From NCBI GenBank assembly GCA_021772935.1, contig JAJFLA010000026.1, positions 62,001-126,000 on the forward strand: DNA of 64,000 nt. The letters are read 5' to 3'. The position numbers were made by a program, and so were the translations under genes. Position 1 is the first letter of the stretch; the number at the start of each line of letters is the position of its first letter. Of this stretch, positions 45,887 to 54,319 are shown in pieces. The notes beneath the pieces are model-generated. The model ran no database searches. It was not told the DNA's origin and saw nothing but the letters and a program-made list of their open reading frames with translations. The DNA comes from Gammaproteobacteria bacterium. GTDB lineage: Bacteria > Pseudomonadota > Gammaproteobacteria > Xanthomonadales > SZUA-36.

Positions 45887-47722
45887 TTACCAACCGCACT
45901 GACGCCCCTGGTTCTGCTCATCCAGCCAAACTTTCAATGGTGAAAAATAGTCCAGAATGGCAGTTGCGTCCATATTGCGCTGACCCGTCAAAGCTTCCAA
46001 TTCATCGGGCCACGGTTCGCTTCGACCCATTTCCAGCATGGCGTTCAGACGCTCTCCCGCCTGTTGATTACCGTATATAGAACAGCGGTGTACGGGACCT
46101 TCGTCACCTGCAATTTCACACAAAGTTCGATGGAACTGGAATTGTAAAATCCGTGCCAGGAAATATCGCGTGTACGGTGTATTGCCCGGTACATGGTACT
46201 TGGCACCTGGGTCAAACGCATCAGCGGGACGCTCATTGGGTGCCTTTACACCCTGATATTTTTCGCGTAACTGCCACCATAAATCGTTATAGCCTTCAGG
46301 ACCGGTTTCACCAGCGAATACTTTCCAGCGCCATTGGTCCACCATCAGGCCGAACGGCAAAAAGGCGATGCCTTCCAACGCTCGTTTCATCAACAATGCG
46401 AGATCACCAGATGCATCAGGTACATTCTCGAGCAGCCCGATTTTTTGCAGATATTCGGGCGTGATGGACAGTGCAATGGTGTCACCGACCGCTTCGTGAA
46501 AGCCATCATTGGCACTGGTGCGGTATAGATAACTTTCCTTGTTATAGGCTCGTTGGTAGTAGTTATGTCCAAGTTCATGGTGAATCGTATTGAAATCTTC
46601 GGCGTTGACCTTGATACACATCTTGATACGAAGATCATCCTTCTCATCTACGTCCCAGGCCGAGGCATGGCAAACTACATCGCGGTCTGCCGGTTTGACG
46701 AATAAGGATCGTTGCCAGAAGGTCTCAGGTAATTTTTCGAAACCCAGTGAACTGAAAAAGGCTTCACCCGCCTGCACCATGTTGATCGCATCAAAACCTC
46801 TTTCTTTCAGGATGGCGCTGAGGTCATAGGCCGCTACTGTTTCCGGTGGTGCAACCAGGGGGTAAATGTTGCTCCAGTCCTGTGCCCACATATTACCGAG
46901 TAAATGCGCAGGAATTGGGCCATCCTGAGGCACGAGCCCGGCACCATATTCTTCACCGAGTTTTGCCCGCACATGACAATGCAGTGCCTCGTACAGGGGT
47001 TTCACCTCACCCCACAGCCGGTCCAGCTCAGTGGGGAACTCTTCGGGCGGCATGTCGTAGGCAGACCGCCACATCGTACCGAGGTCTGAAAAACCCAGTT
47101 CGGCTGCGCCTTCATTGGCCAGTTCAACCTGGCGGGCATACAGGTCTTTCATCGGCGGCGACACCTTTCTCCAGCCGTTCCAGGCTTCGAGCAAAGCAGC
47201 AGGGTCACGGGATTCAGCCATGATATCGCTCAAATGTCCCAGGTCGAGGCATTCTCCATTGGCATAGCAGTATTCACCCTTGCCATACATACCGCCTAGT
47301 TTTGCCCCAATTTTCGACTGCTCCACTGTTTTGGCAGCATCACGAGGCGCGGGAATGACGATCCCGCTGCGTAACATATTGAGTTTACGTCGGGTATCAC
47401 CATCAACACCTTCAATGTCATTAAATTTTGCCGCCTCAACTGCCAGTTCTACCTGCCTTGCAGTGAATTTACTACTGGCATTGGCTGCCAGCTTTTCTGT
47501 ATCTTCGGTGATGAAGTTACTGTAGACCCAGGACATGCGTTCCGCTTCCTGCCCCAGTTCAGCAAGCTGATATTCAGACTGCTCGACAAATTTAACAGCA
47601 TTCTCTACTGTTGGTTTATCATCAACGCCCGATCCAGCTACAGTTACATCATCCATTGGCTTGCAGGCAAAAAGAACCAGTGGCAACAGCACGATATGGA
47701 AACGTTTGAAAGTCTTAATCAT
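45887..47722 (-). CDS. Peptidyl-dipeptidase A (M2, ACE-like), lipoprotein
   Basis: 611 residues. The N-terminus is a lipoprotein signal (LVLFAC, lipid-bearing Cys20), so it sits in the periplasm on a membrane. M2 zinc motif H382-E-L-G-H386 (THHELGH-type context IHHELGHNYYQRAY), third ligand Glu in GFHEAVGD about 24 residues later, and the substrate-binding region RYFLARILQFQFHR near 510. The family removes C-terminal dipeptides; here it probably helps peptide feeding. Convergent with psd; no obvious terminator apart from a weak hairpin at 45817-45833. Confidence 0.93.
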   Translation of the reverse strand: MIKTFKRFHIVLLPLVLFACKPMDDVTVAGSGVDDKPTVENAVKFVEQSEYQLAELGQEAERMSWVYSNFITEDTEKLAANASSKFTARQVELAVEAAKFNDIEGVDGDTRRKLNMLRSGIVIPAPRDAAKTVEQSKIGAKLGGMYGKGEYCYANGECLDLGHLSDIMAESRDPAALLEAWNGWRKVSPPMKDLYARQVELANEGAAELGFSDLGTMWRSAYDMPPEEFPTELDRLWGEVKPLYEALHCHVRAKLGEEYGAGLVPQDGPIPAHLLGNMWAQDWSNIYPLVAPPETVAAYDLSAILKERGFDAINMVQAGEAFFSSLGFEKLPETFWQRSLFVKPADRDVVCHASAWDVDEKDDLRIKMCIKVNAEDFNTIHHELGHNYYQRAYNKESYLYRTSANDGFHEAVGDTIALSITPEYLQKIGLLENVPDASGDLALLMKRALEGIAFLPFGLMVDQWRWKVFAGETGPEGYNDLWWQLREKYQGVKAPNERPADAFDPGAKYHVPGNTPYTRYFLARILQFQFHRTLCEIAGDEGPVHRCSIYGNQQAGERLNAMLEMGRSEPWPDELEALTGQRNMDATAILDYFSPLKVWLDEQNQGRQCGW

Positions 47723-47980
47723 GGTAGAAATCCTGTCCTGAGCTCAATCCGGCAAAGGCTAACAGAATGCAAACAACGACTCCACAACTAACCTTGTTTT
47801 TCGCAATGATTGGCATTCTATCCTCTGTTCGCGGTATAAGATTATTTATGTCACCATAACTAAGGATCAGACGGATTTGACTCATCCGGCGAAAGAAAAC
47901 AGATCCGAGTTATTTTTTCCGTCTTTTAGGACGGTTAGCACCCTGTGTAGGGAAAAAGAGTGGGTAATCGGGAATCAGTG

Positions 47981-48676
47981 ATGAGAAGCCATATCCTGCT
48001 GTTGGGCACATTGTTGGTTTTTGACACATTGCTTTATGCCGCCGAACAGAACACTCCGGTCGATGCCGTTGAGCGCCTGGAAACCCCTATCAGTCTGTCT
48101 GAACTGGCTACACAAGCCGACCTGGTCGCCGTGGCCCAGGTTCAAGACACCGATTATGTCTACACCCGTTCATTTCCAAGCGAAGGCAGCGCTTTTCTCA
48201 GAATCCTGATCGCTTACAAGCGCGACAAAACCAGTGAAGACATCATAGAAATCTACGAAAAAGGTTTACACCACCATGAGTGTTATTTCGAAAATCCGAC
48301 GGTGCTTGAAGAAGGCCGTCGATACCTGGTGTTTTTTCGCCACGACCCTCAAAACCCTGAATACTACCGTGGACTGGCAGCAGGCTGCGCACTTGAGATA
48401 CTGGTGACCGATAACAACCGTTACGCACTCAAATACCCGCTCGAGGGCATCCAACTGGCGGACAATCTGGATGAACTTGTAGCTAAATATGATTTTCGCG
48501 ATAACTATGCGTTGGTTTCCGAACAGGCGCTCTCACCCGTACAACGAGATGATTTACTGACAAAAGGATTAATCATCCGTTACCAGGGTGAATTCAAATA
48601 CACACATGGTATTGACCTGACTGCCGCTCGAAACCTGATGGATATCAAAGCACTGAGACAAAACCGAACTGATTAA
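47981..48676 (+). CDS. Exported protein of unknown function
   Basis: 231 residues from the ATG at 47981, which begins a signal peptide (RSHILLLGTLLVFDTLLYA, cleaved before AEQ); a GTG at 47960 is the alternative. The mature part runs SLSELATQADLVAVAQVQDTDYV, a strand-rich section with FLRILIAYKRDK, then HHHECYFENPTVLEEGRRYLVFFRHDP and GCALEILVTDNNRYALKYP. The theme (avoidance of a cost or signal, a rise in current through strands ending RYLVFF) is seen in small periplasmic beta-proteins of unknown role. I recognise no enzyme motif. Divergent from the M2 peptidase, convergent with ppnN. Confidence 0.65.
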   Translation: MRSHILLLGTLLVFDTLLYAAEQNTPVDAVERLETPISLSELATQADLVAVAQVQDTDYVYTRSFPSEGSAFLRILIAYKRDKTSEDIIEIYEKGLHHHECYFENPTVLEEGRRYLVFFRHDPQNPEYYRGLAAGCALEILVTDNNRYALKYPLEGIQLADNLDELVAKYDFRDNYALVSEQALSPVQRDDLLTKGLIIRYQGEFKYTHGIDLTAARNLMDIKALRQNRTD

Positions 48677-48686
48677 GTCTGATCGC

Positions 48687-50060
48687 TTATTTCGACACCA
48701 CCCGGTAACAAGGGCTATAGGTCGTACCCGGTAGTTTCATACGCCGTTGCTCAATAAACGATGCCAGTAAATTATCCAATGCCTGCATGATGTCTTTTTC
48801 GCCATTGATTTCAAACGGTCCATCCTGGCGCACCGATTTGATGGTTTCCGGTTTGACATTGCCGGCGACAATACCCGAAAACGCACGACGTAAATTAGCC
48901 GCCAATAAATGCTTGGGCTGATCACGATGCAAATGCAAAGATGCCATGTTTTCGTGGCTCGGATCAAATGGTTGCTGGAATTCAGGCTGTATTTGTAACA
49001 ACCAGTTAAAATAATATGCGTCTTTATGCTTCCTGCGATAAGCCTTGACCTGCGCCAAACCTGACGACATCGTCTGTGCCACCCTGTCGGCATCGTTAAT
49101 GATGATGGTGTATTTTGCCTGCGCTTCTTCACCCAGGGTCAGCCCAATAAATGCATCGATCTGCTCAAAATAAGCAGCTGATTCGGCGGGACCGGTCAAC
49201 ACAAACGGAAAGGTTAATTCATCATTTGCCGGGTTCAGCAATACCCCCAACAGGTAGAGTATTTCCTCCGCAGTGCCCACACCTCCTGGAAACACAACAA
49301 AGCCGTGACCCAGACGCACAAATGCTTCCAGCCGTTTTTCAATATCGGGCATGATGACCAATTGATTAACAATCGGGTTGGGTGATTCTGCCGCGATGAT
49401 GCCAGGTTCAGAAATACCGACATAACAACCATCTGATATACGCTGCTTGGCGTGTGCAATGGTTGCGCCTTTCATCGGACCTTTCATCGCGCCCGGCCCA
49501 CAACCCGTGCAAATATTTAACTTGCGCAGACCCGTTTCATAACCCACTTTCTTGGTGTAGTTATATTCCAGGCGTTCAATGGAGTGCCCGCCCCAGAAAA
49601 CAACCACATCAGGTTCGCGGGTTGGGTCCAGTACTTGTGCATTACGTAAAATTTCAAAAACAGCAGTGGTAATACCTTCCTGACTGTCCAGATCGGTGGA
49701 TGCGCTACCAGAAATTTCTGTATCAAAATAAACCAGATCACGAATGACTGCAGACAACAACTCGCGGATACCCTGAACCATGATCCCGTCGACAAAGGCT
49801 GAGCCTGGGGCATTGCTCAATTCCAACCGGATGCCGCGATTGACCTGCTGCACTTCTATTTTGAAATTCTGGTGACGTTGCAACAGAGCTTCCGCGTCAT
49901 CACCATCATTGCCGCTATTGAGCACACCCAGGGCACAACGGCGTAGCAACTCACCCAATTCTCCACGACTGGCGTCATGCAAACGTTCAACTTCCATGCG
50001 ACTTAGCACGGTCAATATTCCAGCCGGGTAAATCCGGGCACTTATGGGCTCAGCAGACAA
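48687..50060 (-). CDS. ppnN: Nucleotide 5'-monophosphate nucleosidase PpnN (LOG family)
   Basis: 457 residues, the full-length YgdH/PpnN form rather than the short LOG protein. The central LOG motif FPGGVGTAEEILYLLG near residue 260 and the upstream GCGPGAMKGPMKGA nucleotide loop are intact, and the N-terminal domain (SARIYPAGILTVLSRMEVERLHDAS) and the C-terminal domain found only in the long form are present. It cleaves purine and pyrimidine 5'-monophosphates to base and ribose-5-phosphate, and in E. coli is activated by (p)ppGpp. Confidence 0.93.
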   Translation of the reverse strand: MSAEPISARIYPAGILTVLSRMEVERLHDASRGELGELLRRCALGVLNSGNDGDDAEALLQRHQNFKIEVQQVNRGIRLELSNAPGSAFVDGIMVQGIRELLSAVIRDLVYFDTEISGSASTDLDSQEGITTAVFEILRNAQVLDPTREPDVVVFWGGHSIERLEYNYTKKVGYETGLRKLNICTGCGPGAMKGPMKGATIAHAKQRISDGCYVGISEPGIIAAESPNPIVNQLVIMPDIEKRLEAFVRLGHGFVVFPGGVGTAEEILYLLGVLLNPANDELTFPFVLTGPAESAAYFEQIDAFIGLTLGEEAQAKYTIIINDADRVAQTMSSGLAQVKAYRRKHKDAYYFNWLLQIQPEFQQPFDPSHENMASLHLHRDQPKHLLAANLRRAFSGIVAGNVKPETIKSVRQDGPFEINGEKDIMQALDNLLASFIEQRRMKLPGTTYSPCYRVVSK

Positions 50061-50126
50061 GACAAACTCCGTTTTATTTATATGGTCTATTCACATGACC
50101 ATTATTGTTGTGATTTTCTCACAGTG

Positions 50127-50158
50127 AAAAAAAGAGAGGCCAGCATCAAGCTGGCCCC
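50127..50158 (-). terminator. Rho-independent terminator of the TonB-dependent receptor gene
   Basis: Stem GGCCAGC/GCTGGCC (50138-50144, 50150-50156) with a 5-base loop; on the minus strand it continues TCTC and seven T. It lies 48 bases past the receptor stop. Confidence 0.85.
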
Positions 50159-50205
50159 CCGGTCACTCCCCCAATACAGTTCAAAAAAGAACCATGCTGA
50201 TGGTA

Positions 50206-53200
50206 TTAATTAAACATATAGGTCAAACCCACCTGGATGCGCCATACACTGTCGTCCACATCAAGGCTGAGCGGATTAAAGGTCGGTGCGCTATTGCCAC
50301 CACCTGGATTGAAGTTCGAAAGAATGAACTGCGTTCCGTCACTGCTGAGCCTGGCATCCATAACCGGAACGGCCTCACCAACGTCACCGTTGTTGACAAA
50401 CTTCTGGATGTTATTGCCATCTGAGAGCAGATTCAAAACATTCTCAATATCAAAGAAGAACTTCAGGCGGTGGTTAAACCGTGGCAAAGGAATATCCTGT
50501 GAAATACGAATATCTACATCGGTATTCCAGGGCCCGGTGAAACCATTCTTGGGTGAAACCTGACCCGCATACTTGTTCAGACCTTTACGTTCCAGGAAAT
50601 CAAAGAATGCCGCCGTTGTTCCCTGTGCATCCAGCGCTGACAAATCAACCAATGGATCATTCGGTCCTGTTGGTACATAAAACAGGTTGCGTTCTTCATT
50701 ATCGGAATCACCGAATACGCTTGTCGGTGTATTGTTGTCATAGGCGTAGCTGAAGGGGCGACCAGACCGCTTGCGGAAAAATATACCAATGCTGGTCGGG
50801 TGATCTTCAAAGAAGAAATGCTTGAAGGTCGTACCGATCACAAAATTGTGTTTGTTGGCATTGACCGAAGGTCCTAACTGGTTATTGTTAAGGACTGCCG
50901 TGGCAACTTCCTCAAAGCCCGATGTCGCGGTAGAGCTATTGACCGGGTTACCCACTTTGGAGTCGGTATAGGCATAACCAAAACGGAAGTTCGCAGAGGT
51001 GTTGTCGCCGAATGAGAATAGTTTTTCAGCCTGGAAAGAGATTGAAGTGGTCGAACCACTGATACCATTCACCATCAGGATATCCTGATCGTCACGACCT
51101 GCATTACAAGCTGCCGTTACATTGGCAAAACCTTCTCCCGGACCGATAAATGTCGCGTCACAACCTGGTAAACGTGGGTCAACTGCAAAAAACTGCGGAC
51201 GACCATCCGGTAAAAATACAGGATTGCCATTGTCATCGATGCGTTGGGTCAGGGTCATGTCAATAAAATCAACAGAATCTTTGTGGTTGCTGTAAATATA
51301 ATCAAACTGCAGTTCCCATTCGTTCAGGAAACTGTTATTGGACTGAGTGAACAGAGTCGCACCAAAGTTCCAACGCTGTTGTGACGGCAGTTCAAAGTCA
51401 GTTGCAACCGCGTCGGCGCGACCGGTATTCTGCGTTGCTTCAGCAATCTGCTGTTCCTGGATACAGGGTGGAAGACCATTGAAGCCGCCACTACTTAAGA
51501 CCAGCAAATCTGCATCTGTACAATTACCGCGACCACTGCGACCACGACCAATGGCACCACCAAAGTTCTGGAAGGCATTGGCAAAATGCACGGTTGGATC
51601 ACCACCGGTAAAGATACCAAAACCGGCCCGCAACTGGATGTCACCGAGTTTGTTAGTCGGTAACTCGTAGGTCATACCCAGCCGTGGCATTAAAATATCC
51701 AGACCATTGAACGAGGTGGTATTGGTAAAGCCATAACGTTCTACAAAAATCGGATTTAAAATCGGGTTATCGTCGGAATCATAGTAGTCATAACGCAGAC
51801 CGGCCGTAATGGTCAGACTGTCTGATGGTGACCATTTATCCTGGATGTAGAAGGTATTGATATCCCGCTCAAAATTAGCGGCGGCGTCGTTGATGTCACC
51901 GGTAAAGGAACCATTGGCATCGATGTCACTGGCAATTCCTGCATCGAGGTCGTCAATGGATGCAAAAGTGATGGTGCCGGTACCATTGGCCACAAACAGG
52001 TTGAATACATCAAGACTATCCAGTTCATAACCCGCTGTCAGGCTGTGGTCGCCGACATCGTAGACACCTGCAAACTTGAACTGATCCAGTGTGTATTGCA
52101 AGTCATTGGCACTACGGAAAAAGCCTGGACCGCTAACCAGTATGTCATCGCCAGAGCCATCCTCGACCTGGATACGAGGTTTATTGTCATCTTGTGCTTC
52201 ACCACCACCGAGAGGACCCTGAAAATCCTGTACATCGAGTCTGGAGGCACGAACTTCCGTCGAGAAGCTATCGCTCCAGTTTGAAAACAGACGCAGGGAG
52301 TAAGATTCCGATGCGGTTCCTCTTTGTTGGAAATTATCCGAAAAAGTGAAGCCATTAAAGCCAAAATCATCCGCGGTCAGACGTAATTCTTCCAAATCGG
52401 TGTAGCTAAACTCAACACGGTGCCCGTCGTTGATATTCCAGTCAAGACGCGCAAATTTGCGTTCACTGGTCTGTGGTAGGGTCCGGACGATAGAGCCCAC
52501 ATCACGACCATATTTGCTGGATAAAATATCAGATACCCGGTTCGCGTCTGCAACCGTTATAAAGCGTTCATTGGCGAAACCACCACCGATCGGACCACTG
52601 TTTTGTGCCCCGCCTTCATCAGTTTCTTCATAAGATACATAAAAGAACAATTTGTCCTTGATGATTGGACCACTGAACTCAGCACCCCAGTTCTTGTCTT
52701 CAAAGGGCTCAGAAATTACTGTTCGGCCATCAAGGCTATCGCCCGTCAGGTCGTCGTCGTTATAAAGATAAAATGCCGATCCACTAAACTCGTTGGAGCC
52801 CGATTTGGACACAACGTTAATATTACAACCAGTGAAATTACCATACTGGACATCAACCGGTGCAAACTCAACCGAGGCTGCACGGACGGTATCAAATGGG
52901 ATCGGGAAAGTGTTTCGTGCCGAATTACCACTGGCGTTGAGACCAAAGCCGTCAGCACTACGAACACCATCAATGGTAAAAGAGTTGGCCCGGTCGGTAC
53001 CACCCAGACAGGAAATACCAAAATTACTCCCTGAACGTGAAATATTCACACGTGGATCAAGCCGGATGACATCACGAATTTGTCGGTTGATGGTCGGCAT
53101 GGCCGAAATTTGTGTCAGATCAAAGTTCGAGTTAGGGCCGATGGCAAGCTCGGCACCGATCACACTGGAGGATGCAACCACGATGACCTCTTCCAGCATA

Positions 53201-53547
53201 CCTTCTTCGAGGCTGATGTTGTATGTTGCTGCACCAGAGAGCTTGGTAAATACATCAGTTACCTGAGTACCGCGATATTGATCCGAATCAAAGCGGATCG
53301 TAAACGGACCACCAACAGTCAGGCCACGAACATTGTAAGCGCCACTCTCATTGGCTGTGACTTGGCGACTGGAACCGGTTCTGGTGTCAGTCACCGTCAC
53401 TGATGTCCCTGCAGCGTGCTCGCCGGAAGGTGTGAGTACGGTGCCACGTACTGAGCCTGTGATTTCCTGTGCAGAACCGACCATTGGAGCCGTCAGAATG
53501 ACTAGGAAAACCAGGAAAGCAAATGAATTTCGGATTCTTGTATACAT
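50206..53547 (-). CDS. TonB-dependent outer-membrane receptor, Oar-like, with carboxypeptidase-regulatory domain
   Basis: 1113 residues from the ATG at 53547 (GGTGG nine bases ahead; the codon at 53559 is a GTG overlapping that site). Signal peptide ends at SAQ. An N-terminal Ig-like CarboxypepD_reg domain (GSVRGTVLTPSGEHAAGTSV to TYNISLEE) is followed by a TonB-box-like EEVIVVASS and a plug. A long 22-strand-type barrel ends in an aromatic/Asn residue (IQVGLTYMFN). Such Oar-type receptors import or bind large polymers or peptides; no ligand is indicated by neighbours. Single gene with its own terminator. Confidence 0.9.
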   Translation of the reverse strand: MYTRIRNSFAFLVFLVILTAPMVGSAQEITGSVRGTVLTPSGEHAAGTSVTVTDTRTGSSRQVTANESGAYNVRGLTVGGPFTIRFDSDQYRGTQVTDVFTKLSGAATYNISLEEGMLEEVIVVASSSVIGAELAIGPNSNFDLTQISAMPTINRQIRDVIRLDPRVNISRSGSNFGISCLGGTDRANSFTIDGVRSADGFGLNASGNSARNTFPIPFDTVRAASVEFAPVDVQYGNFTGCNINVVSKSGSNEFSGSAFYLYNDDDLTGDSLDGRTVISEPFEDKNWGAEFSGPIIKDKLFFYVSYEETDEGGAQNSGPIGGGFANERFITVADANRVSDILSSKYGRDVGSIVRTLPQTSERKFARLDWNINDGHRVEFSYTDLEELRLTADDFGFNGFTFSDNFQQRGTASESYSLRLFSNWSDSFSTEVRASRLDVQDFQGPLGGGEAQDDNKPRIQVEDGSGDDILVSGPGFFRSANDLQYTLDQFKFAGVYDVGDHSLTAGYELDSLDVFNLFVANGTGTITFASIDDLDAGIASDIDANGSFTGDINDAAANFERDINTFYIQDKWSPSDSLTITAGLRYDYYDSDDNPILNPIFVERYGFTNTTSFNGLDILMPRLGMTYELPTNKLGDIQLRAGFGIFTGGDPTVHFANAFQNFGGAIGRGRSGRGNCTDADLLVLSSGGFNGLPPCIQEQQIAEATQNTGRADAVATDFELPSQQRWNFGATLFTQSNNSFLNEWELQFDYIYSNHKDSVDFIDMTLTQRIDDNGNPVFLPDGRPQFFAVDPRLPGCDATFIGPGEGFANVTAACNAGRDDQDILMVNGISGSTTSISFQAEKLFSFGDNTSANFRFGYAYTDSKVGNPVNSSTATSGFEEVATAVLNNNQLGPSVNANKHNFVIGTTFKHFFFEDHPTSIGIFFRKRSGRPFSYAYDNNTPTSVFGDSDNEERNLFYVPTGPNDPLVDLSALDAQGTTAAFFDFLERKGLNKYAGQVSPKNGFTGPWNTDVDIRISQDIPLPRFNHRLKFFFDIENVLNLLSDGNNIQKFVNNGDVGEAVPVMDARLSSDGTQFILSNFNPGGGNSAPTFNPLSLDVDDSVWRIQVGLTYMFN

Positions 53548-53955
53548 TTCGTTGTCCACCTGTAAACCATCAAAATTTGTTGAGTTTCAGGGAGCCAGTA
53601 ACAGATAGATCGGTTTTAACGAGTCAGAATCAAATATGCTTCTAACTGTTTAAACGCCCAGCCCTGCAAACACCGCCTCCTCACACACCACTTGCGTGAT
53701 GATCCGGCGATTGTAGCAAGGATTTCTTACAAAATCTTAACAATTGATAAGATTTTGTAGATTGGATGTACAGCAATTTGTAGTTTGTCTCTCTATGTGA
53801 TTGTTGGCTTGGATTTTTTTTGTTGACGGCCTCCAGATAATCATTTTTTACCAGACGACAATTAACCTCTCTCAAGGCAAGAAGTCAGGTCGAAAAAGAA
53901 TAAGCCCCGGATTCTTTCAATGCACACTCCGCTTGGTTAGAATACGCAACTTAGT
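53548..53955. other. Gene-free stretch between the TonB receptor and tRNA-Pro
   Basis: It should hold the receptor promoter (minus strand) and the tRNA promoter (plus strand). For the tRNA a -10-like TAGAAT is at 53938-53943 followed by a GC-containing discriminator; a weak TTTCAA (53915-53920) is at 17-base spacing. An inverted repeat lies at 53728-53759. The short open frame at 53681-53875 (minus) lacks coding character. Confidence 0.5.
53728..53759. promoter_or_regulatory. Perfect 12-bp inverted repeat, possible operator
   Basis: TACAAAATCTTA and its exact complement TAAGATTTTGTA around the 8-base spacer ACAATTGA. AT-rich and 181 bases upstream of the receptor ATG. No T-run follows, so an operator or structural element is more likely than a terminator. 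Confidence 0.4.
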
Positions 53956-54032
53956 CGGGGTGTAGCTCAGCCTGGTAGAGCACCACGTTCGGGACGTGGG
54001 GGTCGTGAGTTCAATTCTCGCCACCCCGACCA
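53956..54032 (+). tRNA. tRNA-Pro (anticodon CGG)
   Basis: 77 bases including an encoded CCA. Acceptor stem CGGGGTG/CACCCCG, D-arm with GCTC/GAGC, anticodon stem CCACG/CGTGG with loop TTCGGGA (anticodon CGG), T-arm GTGAG/CTCGC with loop TTCAATT, discriminator A. All four arms pair. Confidence 0.97.
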
Positions 54033-54044
54033 ATTAACATAAAA

Positions 54045-54080
54045 AAGTCGCTTTCGCCCAGCCTTAAGCGGCTTTTTTTT
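54045..54080 (+). terminator. Terminator of tRNA-Pro
   Basis: Stem AAGTCGCTT/AAGCGGCTT (54045-54053, 54066-54074; one G-T pair) with a 12-base loop, running into eight T to 54080. Confidence 0.8.
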
Positions 54081-54129
54081 GTTGATTGGGCGGACCTCAT
54101 TGGAAATCACCCGTGATTCACAAATTCGC

Positions 54130-54295
54130 CAGGAGCGAATTTCGAACGACGAGCGTAGCGAGGAACCCATAGGGCGAGGCGCATGGAAGCGCCGAGTAAT
54201 TCTCGCCACCCCGACCAACAAGTGCAGTCGCAAAGCGACAAACCCCGCAGGGGCGAGCCTCATGGATGAGACGAGTAAATCTCGCCACATCTCAA
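54130..54295 (+). repeat. Two tandem 79-base structured repeats carrying the tRNA-Pro 3' end
   Basis: Unit 1 (about 54130-54209) and unit 2 (about 54210-54288) match at fixed 79-base offset: GGGCGAG (54172, 54251), CATGGA (54182, 54261), and CGAGTAATTCTCGCCAC (54193) against CGAGTAAATCTCGCCAC (54272). Between these words each unit has a small hairpin around ATGG: unit 1 GGCGC/GCGCC, unit 2 changed on both sides (a G-C pair becomes T-A). Unit 1 continues as an exact copy of the last 20 bases of tRNA-Pro, AATTCTCGCCACCCCGACCA (54013-54032 and 54198-54217). Unit 2 keeps only the first part. Confidence 0.75.
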
Positions 54296-54319
54296 GCTCG
54301 AAAGACCACAGACCTATCG

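Noticed and set aside
53681-53875. 64-codon minus-strand frame upstream of the TonB receptor
   Set aside because: No ribosome site, no family resemblance, and it spans the AT-rich inverted repeat.
54013-54218. A prophage or genomic island at tRNA-Pro
   Set aside because: Only 185 bases lie between the two copies of the tRNA end, with no integrase or cargo gene.
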